Below the pieces are notes generated by a model. It saw only the letters and a list, made by a program, of their open reading frames with translations. It searched no databases and had not been told where the DNA came from. A stretch of 27,914 nucleotides of DNA from CAYJVP01 sp964373615 (GTDB taxonomy: Bacteria > Patescibacteriota > Patescibacteriia > UBA9934 > GWF2-40-263): contig CAYJVP010000001.1 of assembly GCA_964373615.1 (NCBI GenBank), positions 1-27,914 on the forward strand, given 5' to 3'. This document shows, piece after piece, positions 22,011-27,914 of this stretch (position 1 is the stretch's first letter; each line of letters begins with the position of its first letter). Made by a program: the position numbers and the translations under genes.

Positions 22011-22655
22011 ATGAACCGTCTGTTGGCAACGTTGATATTCCTGGCCGTCGCCTCACTTCTTGTTGGCGCGCGATTCGGATTTGTGTGGGCAGGCGGTGAG
22101 GGCGTTGTTGCCTCCTTTGAGGCGATCGTCGTTGCGGTTGAAGGAAGCGTCTTTGTCGATCGAGCGGGTGAGGTAAGGTCCGCTGTTCTTGGCCAGTCAT
22201 TGAAACGTGGCGAACGACTTCAAACAGAGAGCGAGAGTCGCGTGGTGGTGCGGGTTGGTAAAGATGCCTATCTTGCCCTTGACGAACGAAGCGCACTCAC
22301 GTTAGACCGTCTGGAGCCGTCTCAAATCTCTGTTTCCATCGGCGTCGGACGCTTGCTCGGTATTGCCGGCACAGAAGCGGAGAGGCTCCGCGTAACCACG
22401 AATCATACGAACGCTTGGATCCTAGAGGAAGCTCTTTCGGTTGTCAATTATGATTTTCTTGAAACTATTTCGGTTGTTCCCTTCAACACAGCGGTGAGCG
22501 TTTTGGTGGAGCCGGACCAAGCATTTGTGACATCACGGGCGACAAACATTCACGAGACCGAGCCGATCCAAACCACGGACGCGGCGTTCAACCCTTCCGC
22601 GATTCCCTTCTACGCCTGGGCCGAACGACAAACCGGATACGACCTTAGTCAATAA
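22011..22655 (+). CDS. Exported FecR-domain-like protein
   Basis: This 214-residue protein has an N-terminal membrane segment or signal (about 3-25), then a FecR-like beta-rich domain at about 38-100: VEGSVFVDRAGEVRSAVLGQ, LKRGERLQTESESRVVVRVG and LALDERSALTLDRL. In FecR proteins this domain senses or transmits surface signals, but it also occurs in stand-alone envelope proteins; no sigma factor or TonB receptor is near. The C-terminal third has no recognised domain. The ATG at 22011 is fixed by the promoter just upstream. Its end overlaps the end of mnmA (opposite strand) by 11 nt. Confidence 0.7.
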   Translation: MNRLLATLIFLAVASLLVGARFGFVWAGGEGVVASFEAIVVAVEGSVFVDRAGEVRSAVLGQSLKRGERLQTESESRVVVRVGKDAYLALDERSALTLDRLEPSQISVSIGVGRLLGIAGTEAERLRVTTNHTNAWILEEALSVVNYDFLETISVVPFNTAVSVLVEPDQAFVTSRATNIHETEPIQTTDAAFNPSAIPFYAWAERQTGYDLSQ

Positions 22656-23688
22656 TTGCGCCGCCGATCATTTCCTCTCCATCATAAAATACAATGGATT
22701 GACCTGGAGTCACCGCACGTTGCGGCTCATCAAATTCGACAGAGATGTCCGCGTCGTCGATTTTTGTCATCGTGCAGGACGCGAGTGGCTGACGATATCG
22801 GATGCGTGCCTGACATCGTGTGCCAGCCACAGGCTCTCGAAACCAGTTGGATTGGCTTCCGGAAAGAATTTTTTGATAGAGCGCCTGATCGTAATTGCTG
22901 GAAACGACAAGCTGGTTTGTGACTGGACGTTTTTCCACGAGGTAGTACGGCGTACCGCCACCGAAGGAGAGACCTTCGCGCTGCCCAACCGTGTAAAACG
23001 CCATGCCCTCGTGGCGGCCGACCACCTCGCCGGACGTTGTGACGACCTCGCCGGGATGTGGAGTGATTCGACTTTTTAGAAATTCCTGAATGTCGACCTC
23101 GCCCACAAAACAGATCCCAACGCTGTCTTTTTTGTCCGCGACCGGAAGCCTGAGCTCTCGCGCTTTTCTCCGAACCTCTGGTTTTGTCATGTGACCCACG
23201 GGAAACAACACACGTGGGAGGACCTCGGGTTTGATCGCCCAGAGAAAATACGTCTGATCTTTATTTTGATCGGTGCCAACAAGAATCCGACCCTCATCCA
23301 TACGGGCGTAATGTCCGGTTGCGATGAAATCACACCCGAGCTTGTCAGCCTGCTTCAAAAAAAGATCAAACTTTACCAGTTTGTTACACATGACATCCGG
23401 ATTCGGCGTACGTCCGATTTCGTACTCGGCGAAAAGATACTCGATGACCTTGTCGCGATACTCCTGTTCGAAATCAAAGGTCAGAAATGGAATCCCAAGT
23501 TGCGCCGCAACGCGCATGGCGTCGCGTCGGTCCGCTCGCCACTCGCAGTTCGACCAATTTTTCATGAACCCGCCGATCACCTCATATCCAGCCTCCAATA
23601 ACAATGCTGCGGAAACGGACGAATCCACCCCGCCGGACATACCCACAAGCACTTTTTGTTTAGAGATGTTCCCGTTTTGCGGCTTCAT
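22645..23688 (-). CDS. mnmA: tRNA-specific 2-thiouridylase MnmA
   Basis: This 347-residue enzyme puts sulfur on U34 of tRNA-Lys, -Glu and -Gln. It has the ATP pyrophosphatase loop SGGVDSS at 18-24, TGHYAR near 124-129, and the two catalytic cysteines, Cys101 (PDVMCNKLVKF) and Cys193 (VGICFVGE). The middle and C-terminal domains (GQREGLSFGGGTPYYLV, then RYRQP and PGQSIVFYDGE) are also present. The start at 23688 (MKPQNGNISKQKVLVG) gives the normal length and overlaps the HD gene by 29 nt; no clear later start exists before the P-loop. It is the last gene of the minus-strand operon and converges on the FecR-like gene. Confidence 0.95.
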   Translation of the reverse strand: MKPQNGNISKQKVLVGMSGGVDSSVSAALLLEAGYEVIGGFMKNWSNCEWRADRRDAMRVAAQLGIPFLTFDFEQEYRDKVIEYLFAEYEIGRTPNPDVMCNKLVKFDLFLKQADKLGCDFIATGHYARMDEGRILVGTDQNKDQTYFLWAIKPEVLPRVLFPVGHMTKPEVRRKARELRLPVADKKDSVGICFVGEVDIQEFLKSRITPHPGEVVTTSGEVVGRHEGMAFYTVGQREGLSFGGGTPYYLVEKRPVTNQLVVSSNYDQALYQKILSGSQSNWFREPVAGTRCQARIRYRQPLASCTMTKIDDADISVEFDEPQRAVTPGQSIVFYDGEEMIGGAIID

Positions 23689-25063
23689 AAAACGCATCCG
23701 CGTCTTCACGATACACAAAAAAATCCGTGAACTGCAGCTTCTCATTATACTTTTGCAGCAAGTCAGAATACTGAAAGATCGGAATGTAGTCAACCGCACA
23801 CACATTCTTTTTGGCAACGTAGATCATCGCTGATGCGGCAGAACCCTCACCAAGGTGCGTGAGTTCCTTTTCTGAAGCATGGGTGAAATAACGGATCTTG
23901 CAACGATCGCAAAACGCGCAGAGCTCCTCAAGCCGTTGACGGTCTGCAGATCGCGCTGTGTGTAGTCGAAGAATGCGCTTTGCTGGAATCCGACGCATGA
24001 GATGGTGAGACCAGTAATTTTTTTCCTCTTTCGACGCCGCAAACAACATCTCGATCACCTTTCCATCTCGAAGTTCCGTATAGGCAAACGGATCGGTCGG
24101 AATCACGAGGGGAACTTCATGCGTTCGAATGGCCTCCTCAAGATAATGGGCAAACCCTGTTTTGGTTTTGTGAAAATACACCTGATCGATCATGTGATAG
24201 CGAGCAAGCAGGAGATCCTCGAAGGCGCGCACGCCGTTTTCAGAAATTGTAAACACGAGAGGACGTTGCCCTTCGACAAGCTCAGGACCTTCAGCCACCC
24301 CCATGCTTGAGATCAGCCAATCCAGATCGTATTGTCCATAGGCAACCCCGCAGTAGTAACTATCGCGCAACAGATAATCCATGCGATCACAATCAACCTC
24401 GCCTGAAACAAGCGCTTTCAAGATTTTCTGAAGCGTGGGCGCCTTTTTTTCAATGGCGGCGAAGGCGGCAGATGGTTTTACCCCCTCGTGCACGAGAGAG
24501 GCGACATCCTGGGCAAAATCGCGATCGAGCACCCCTTGTTCGGCGAGCGACTGGATGAGAAGAACGCTGTAATCTTCGTGCTTGGCCTGACGCGTGTCGT
24601 TCCCTCCCCTGCCTGAGGGGAGGTTAGCCCGCCCGAACGACCGACGTTCGGTCGGGCGGGGAGGGGTGGGAGTTTCGCGCCACCACTCCCACTTGAGCGG
24701 CAAGCTCGACAGAGGAGGAAACACAACCTCGGACGCATGCGAAAAGGGGCCGTGCCCGATATCGTGAAGAAGACCGGCAAGGCGAAGGCGGCGGCGAAGC
24801 GATTCGATCTCTTCGCCTGTGAGACGGCTCACAAGAACGTCCGAGCTTGCAATAAATCTTCCGAACAATCGCCCCGCCACATGCATGGCGCCGAGCCCAT
24901 GCGTAAAACGGTCGTGCATCCCACCTGGATACACATACGTTTGCAGGAACGAGAGCTGGGCGATAAATCTCAAACGCTGAAAAAACGTGTGGTCAATGAC
25001 CGTCCGCTCAAATTCATCAAAGGGGATGCGTTTGTGAATGGGATCGCGGAGTTCGTATTCCAT
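23660..25063 (-). CDS. HD-domain phosphohydrolase (SAMHD1-like) with repeat-derived insertions
   Basis: This 467-residue protein belongs to the HD superfamily of metal-dependent phosphohydrolases related to dGTP triphosphohydrolase/SAMHD1. It starts RDPIHKRIPF, has DRFTHGLGAMHVAG (His55), LLHDIGHGPFSH (His100, Asp101) and VDCDRMDYLLRD, the full metal-ligand set. Members cleave dNTPs or other nucleotides; the substrate is unknown here. Two insertions stand out: about 27 residues at 128-155 (TPTPPRPTERRSFGRANLPS) and about ten at 256-265 (EGPELVEGQ), both encoded by palindromic repeats. ATG 25063 is preceded by AAGGA and lies 7 nt after the PAP2 gene. It overlaps mnmA by 29 nt. Confidence 0.88.
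   Translation of the reverse strand: MEYELRDPIHKRIPFDEFERTVIDHTFFQRLRFIAQLSFLQTYVYPGGMHDRFTHGLGAMHVAGRLFGRFIASSDVLVSRLTGEEIESLRRRLRLAGLLHDIGHGPFSHASEVVFPPLSSLPLKWEWWRETPTPPRPTERRSFGRANLPSGRGGNDTRQAKHEDYSVLLIQSLAEQGVLDRDFAQDVASLVHEGVKPSAAFAAIEKKAPTLQKILKALVSGEVDCDRMDYLLRDSYYCGVAYGQYDLDWLISSMGVAEGPELVEGQRPLVFTISENGVRAFEDLLLARYHMIDQVYFHKTKTGFAHYLEEAIRTHEVPLVIPTDPFAYTELRDGKVIEMLFAASKEEKNYWSHHLMRRIPAKRILRLHTARSADRQRLEELCAFCDRCKIRYFTHASEKELTHLGEGSAASAMIYVAKKNVCAVDYIPIFQYSDLLQKYNEKLQFTDFFVYREDADAFYEAAKREHL
24269..24286. repeat. Short CCCTTCGACAAGCTCAGG repeat inside the HD gene
   Basis: CCCTTCGAC-AA-GCTCAGG matches both ends of the repeat at 123-152. It is read in frame on the minus strand as part of GPELVEGQ, between GVAE and RPLVFTIS, which look like continuous protein without it. 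The encoded P-E-L-V-E-G peptide is typical of repeat insertions in candidate-phyla genomes (general knowledge). Confidence 0.6.
24600..24675. repeat. Composite palindromic repeat inside the HD gene
   Basis: A small dyad CCTCCCC / GGGGAGG around 24603-24624 precedes a larger imperfect palindrome at 24629-24661 with arms CCCGCCCGA and TCGGGCGGG, and a trailing GAGGGGTGGG. The first 11 bases of the larger palindrome equal bases 1-11 of the window. The element keeps the HD reading frame open and encodes a Pro/Arg/Gly-rich insert just after the HD motif. Exact ends are uncertain. Confidence 0.65.
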
Positions 25064-25070
25064 ACGTCCT

Positions 25071-25526
25071 TCACCGTAAAAAAATTTTCGAGTGAGCCAA
25101 CGTCGCGCTGATCGCAACAATGACGAGGCTTCCGATGATGTCCTCGATGTGATGCACCCCGGCCATCACGCGCGAGAGGCCGATGGCGAATGCGACGACG
25201 GCAAACGCGATGCCGATGCGACGGTCGAGGACGAAGATGACAGCGGCCAGCCACGCCGCAAGCAACGTGTGATCCGAAGGGAAACCGTTGTCCGCCGCAT
25301 GCGCCACCAGAGGCGTGAAGCGCTCTTCGACAAACGGTCGCGGATTATCGAAGATGGCGCTTGAGATCCGGGCGAACACAAAGGCGATGACGCCGCTGGC
25401 CAATGCGTAGCGCAGAATCGGAAATTTGGTTTTCCGAAAATACCAGACGACGATCGCTGCCGCAAGGATCTGCACATACACGAGATAGGTCGCGCCGAAA
25501 ACGACAAGAGCCTCAGAAAAAGACAT
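25071..25526 (-). CDS. PAP2-family membrane phosphatase
   Basis: This 151-residue integral membrane protein has the three PAP2 acid phosphatase motifs: NPRP (61-64, with Arg53 where the motif-1 Lys often is), PSDH at 83-86, and SRVMAGVHHIEDIIG (118-132) with the catalytic His125 and Asp129. About four or five membrane segments are predicted. Small proteins of this type include undecaprenyl-pyrophosphate phosphatases (BcrC-like), which recycle the peptidoglycan lipid carrier; other lipid phosphates are possible. The ATG at 25526 lies 5 nt after the hydrolase gene; a GTG at 25544 would overlap it. It precedes the HD gene by 7 nt. Confidence 0.87.
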   Translation of the reverse strand: MSFSEALVVFGATYLVYVQILAAAIVVWYFRKTKFPILRYALASGVIAFVFARISSAIFDNPRPFVEERFTPLVAHAADNGFPSDHTLLAAWLAAVIFVLDRRIGIAFAVVAFAIGLSRVMAGVHHIEDIIGSLVIVAISATLAHSKIFLR

Positions 25527-25531
25527 AAACG

Positions 25532-26269
25532 TCACGGAAGCCACTGAATGATTTCGTCTATCAAACTCGGGTCCGCGTCGGTCATGGCCGTCCCGTGGCC
25601 GAGCCCGGTTTGTTTCAGAATAACGGTTTGCTCCGGCGCGAGTTCGTGAAGCCGTTCGATCGCCTGAAATGATTCAGGATCGTCGTCGCTCGCCACAAGG
25701 ATAAGACGTTGGTCTGGGCTTAACACCTGGACAAACGGTTCGGTTAGAATGCCGTGATAATTGAGTCCAGGCGAAAGCGCGATCGCGACCGGAATATTCG
25801 GGTGCTGGGCGAGGTATTCAATCGCGAGATTTGCCCCGATCGAGGCGCCAATCACCACCGTCTTCCCTTCCACTGCCCCCTGCGAGGCGAGGTCCGCGAA
25901 CGCGGCCTCGACGTCAAGAATTTTTGCCTGCTGCTCTGCATCGGTGAATTTTTTATAACTGAGCGTGCCGCCCATGGCGCTCTCGCCGTGCCCGCGTTCA
26001 TCGATCGCGAGCGAGGCATATCCGGCTTCGTCCAATTTTTCCTGCCACAAAGCCCAGCTCTCCTTCGTCTCCGGCATCATGTGAAGAAGGATGGCAAATT
26101 TCTGATCGTTGTTTCGTTTGAAAAGGCCAACGATCTGAATGCCGTCTGATGTGGTAAAAATTTCGCGTTCCGCCATAGAATCAACGGGTGAGGAAGCACA
26201 GCCTGCGCCGAAACTTGCCAGAAGTCCTGCGAGCAGAAACAGGTGAACGGCTCTTGACGCACGCATCAT
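25532..26269 (-). CDS. Alpha/beta-hydrolase lipoprotein
   Basis: This 245-residue protein has a lipoprotein signal peptide (hydrophobic 8-20, lipobox FGAGC with Cys24), then an alpha/beta-hydrolase domain. The nucleophile elbow is GASIGAN with Ser143, an acidic residue lies in ASDDDPES (about 195-197), and the catalytic His is 225 in GLGHGTAM. YASLAIDERGHGES (about 84-97) is the usual second glycine-rich loop. It is probably tethered to the outer face of the membrane as an esterase or peptidase-like enzyme; substrate unknown. The ATG-ATG pair at 26264-26269 is the start, 4 nt after the Cys-rich gene. The PAP2 gene follows 5 nt downstream. Confidence 0.87.
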   Translation of the reverse strand: MMRASRAVHLFLLAGLLASFGAGCASSPVDSMAEREIFTTSDGIQIVGLFKRNNDQKFAILLHMMPETKESWALWQEKLDEAGYASLAIDERGHGESAMGGTLSYKKFTDAEQQAKILDVEAAFADLASQGAVEGKTVVIGASIGANLAIEYLAQHPNIPVAIALSPGLNYHGILTEPFVQVLSPDQRLILVASDDDPESFQAIERLHELAPEQTVILKQTGLGHGTAMTDADPSLIDEIIQWLP

Positions 26270-26273
26270 AGCA

Positions 26274-27914
26274 TCAATTTCGTTCCTCAAGAAAATTTTG
26301 GTAACAGAGTCGACAAAGAAATCGACGATTTTTAAAGGTGGAGTTTTGATAAACGGTGATGACCTTCTGGCAGGCATCACAGACCGCGGTCTCGGTCAGC
26401 GGTCCGTTTGACATGCGGACAAGATTCTTGAGACGCGTCAGAAAGTGTCGCTCCGGAGCGGGAACTCTGTGTTTCTTATAAAACTCCCGCTCGGAATCGG
26501 TGACGCCAAACGGTCGGCCGAGTTCTTCATCCATAACGATAGAGGACGTGCCGATCGCTTCGGGCAAATACATCGTGCCTCGCTTTTCGTCGAAGACCTC
26601 TCCGCCCCACTCTCGAATCTCATCCAGACCATAACCGATGAGTAAGGATCCGGCCGAAAATTGCGCGCCGAGCGGATTGAGGCGTGCCGGCATGGCCCTT
26701 CCGTATTCACCACGATCAAGCATGGCGCATTTGAGCCGATCCACGGTCTGCCAGTAGTCGTCCTCTGTGTATTGTTTGTTCAAAATACAAAACTGCTTAC
26801 GCTGCAAGCCGACGCATCCAAAGCAATTTTCACAGTTGAGACAGCTCATACAGTATTCAAGATTTTGACAGGCTGTGCTGCCGTGGGAAAATTTGATGTT
26901 TTGTGAATGGATGCTGCCGCTTGATTGCCAAAGATCAGACGAGAAACCGCCACCCGTATAATAGGCGACGTTTGTTAAATCGACCCCGTACCAACAACGG
27001 AAGCAGTCGGTAGAATTTTGAAGGTTGTAGCTCTCAAAAACACGAACCGTTTTTTCTAAATAGTCTCCTGAAGACTCTGTGTCGGCAATGTTTGAGTTCT
27101 CTGGCCAGACAGAGTCCTCGATGAGCTCTAAAAACTTGCGCTGATATGCGTCACATGTTGAACGGGTCGAGAGATCGATCTGATCTTTTCGACGCTCCCA
27201 TTCTTCTTGTGAGAGCTGCTCATTGAACCAGAGATATTTTTTGTTCCGCTGATTCGTCGCCCCGAAACAATACTCGCAGTTGCGGCAGTCAAAAAGAAAG
27301 GCAGAATTTAGACAATGGTGACTTTCGATGGCAAACGAACAATGATGCAACGAGCGGCTGTGGTTTATCTGATAGCTGTCAGCAATGCCGCCAAACGATG
27401 CGGTGACGTCGATCGAATCCGATACGAAGCTTGACCCGTAAATGTATGAGGATCGCTGGAGGCCGAGACAGCCAAAAACCATAAAGCTGTCCGTGCATTT
27501 AAACGCGGCCATGCCGACCGTGTTCACCGAGTCTCCGGGGTCAGCGAGGGCGCGGAAGGGCGTCGCGGCGTAGATGACGTCGAGCTGGTCAAAAAATGAC
27601 GATGAGAGATCAAGGGTACGGCCATGCTCGGTGTTGTCGAGTGACATCCACTCCGTATCGCGCACAACTTTTACGCGGCTGTCTGGGTGAACGTAGGTGA
27701 GGATCGGCTCACTCGTAAGAGCGTGCGGTTTCCACCAAAGCGTAAGATCCGTATTGTGCGCAAAAAGCATTTTAAGGCGAACGGTTGGATGAACCACGGC
27801 GGGCGGAACGTGAAATCGTCGACACCACGAAATCTCCTCGTCCGTGAGCATCCACTTCTCTCCGGTCAACGCACAAACCCGCTCGCCGGGTTTCGTGGCG
27901 TCGAGGATGGCTTT
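26274..27914 (-). CDS. Cys-rich multi-repeat protein of unknown function (5' end outside window)
   Basis: The frame is open to the window edge, so the N-terminus is missing; at least 546 residues are present. The visible start includes RVCALTGEKWMLTDEE. The middle has repeats around cysteine clusters: FGCLGLQRSSYIYG, CRNCEYCFGATNQRNKKYLW followed by FNEQLSQEEW, and CLNCENCFGCVGLQRKQFC followed by ILNKQYTEDDYW. The C-terminus is a CxxC...CxxC zinc ribbon (CDAC and CRLC). No signal peptide or membrane segment is seen in the part present. I recognise the general pattern (CFG-LQRKQYC-ILNKQYT) as a large protein family of candidate-phyla bacteria, with no known function. Regularly spaced cysteines suggest metal binding in a repeat scaffold. 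It leads the operon down to mnmA. Confidence 0.8.
   Translation of the reverse strand, partial: KAILDATKPGERVCALTGEKWMLTDEEISWCRRFHVPPAVVHPTVRLKMLFAHNTDLTLWWKPHALTSEPILTYVHPDSRVKVVRDTEWMSLDNTEHGRTLDLSSSFFDQLDVIYAATPFRALADPGDSVNTVGMAAFKCTDSFMVFGCLGLQRSSYIYGSSFVSDSIDVTASFGGIADSYQINHSRSLHHCSFAIESHHCLNSAFLFDCRNCEYCFGATNQRNKKYLWFNEQLSQEEWERRKDQIDLSTRSTCDAYQRKFLELIEDSVWPENSNIADTESSGDYLEKTVRVFESYNLQNSTDCFRCWYGVDLTNVAYYTGGGFSSDLWQSSGSIHSQNIKFSHGSTACQNLEYCMSCLNCENCFGCVGLQRKQFCILNKQYTEDDYWQTVDRLKCAMLDRGEYGRAMPARLNPLGAQFSAGSLLIGYGLDEIREWGGEVFDEKRGTMYLPEAIGTSSIVMDEELGRPFGVTDSEREFYKKHRVPAPERHFLTRLKNLVRMSNGPLTETAVCDACQKVITVYQNSTFKNRRFLCRLCYQNFLEERN

Noticed and set aside
24600..24675. Pseudogene status of the HD gene because of repeat insertions
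   Set aside because: Both insertions keep the frame and all metal-binding motifs remain, so the gene is likely functional.

Overview
This window looks like a gene-dense piece of a Candidate Phyla Radiation (Patescibacteria, Parcubacteria-like) chromosome. The evidence is the kind of genes present: a shortened alanyl-tRNA synthetase, an RNA polymerase alpha subunit without its C-terminal domain, a single-chain UvrD helicase fused to an Fe-S nuclease, a Cys-rich multi-repeat protein of a type I associate with these phyla, a four-membrane-segment protein next to mreB, and short repeat elements that also insert into coding sequence. TGA is used as an ordinary stop (mreC, rplQ, pduL-like, cell-wall PBP neighbours), so the TGA=Gly code of Gracilibacteria/Absconditabacteria does not apply. 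The phylum call is inference from gene content; no 16S gene is present. No stretch longer than about 185 bases lacks a gene, and I saw no tRNA, rRNA or CRISPR array.

Layout. Positions 1-183 hold a GC-rich composite palindromic repeat followed by a probable bidirectional terminator. From 184 to 19452 every gene is on the minus strand. Read in transcription order this block is: a GT2 glycosyltransferase and a PduL-type phosphotransacylase; the 3' remnant of a transposase-like gene; a membrane-anchored hypothetical; an exported CARDB/TSP3/PKD protein; murJ; alaS; then, from a consensus promoter at 12778-12806, infA-rpmJ-rpsM-rpsK-rpsD-rpoA-rplQ-rplM-rpsI, closed by a strong hairpin at 8899-8926; then a DNA glycosylase, the helicase-nuclease, a DUF721/DciA-like protein, a 4-TM protein, mreB, mreC, mreD and mrdA (PBP2). 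The last unit joins DNA repair/replication genes to the rod-shape elongasome, with mostly 3-nt gaps or overlaps.

From 19453 onward the strands alternate. A compact divergent promoter serves the GT2 gene (minus) and rlmD-era (plus). A four-cysteine mini-thioredoxin (minus) ends against era, and a FecR-like exported protein (plus) starts from its own leaderless promoter. The right part, 22645-27914 (minus), is a tight operon: the Cys-rich CPR protein (its 5' end lies beyond the window), an alpha/beta-hydrolase lipoprotein, a PAP2 phosphatase, an HD phosphohydrolase carrying two in-frame repeat insertions, and mnmA.

Functionally the window is mostly housekeeping: translation (ribosomal proteins, IF-1, AlaRS, RlmD, Era, MnmA), transcription (alpha), envelope synthesis (MurJ, PBP2, MreBCD, PAP2) and DNA repair. 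Shine-Dalgarno motifs are rare. Several units have a -10 box only 6-10 nt before the start codon, so leaderless mRNAs look common. The most unusual points are the repeat family that serves both as terminator-adjacent DNA and as in-frame peptide insertions, the alpha subunit lacking its CTD, the glycosylase whose Fe-S tail seems replaced by the start of the helicase gene, and the Cys-rich protein of unknown function.
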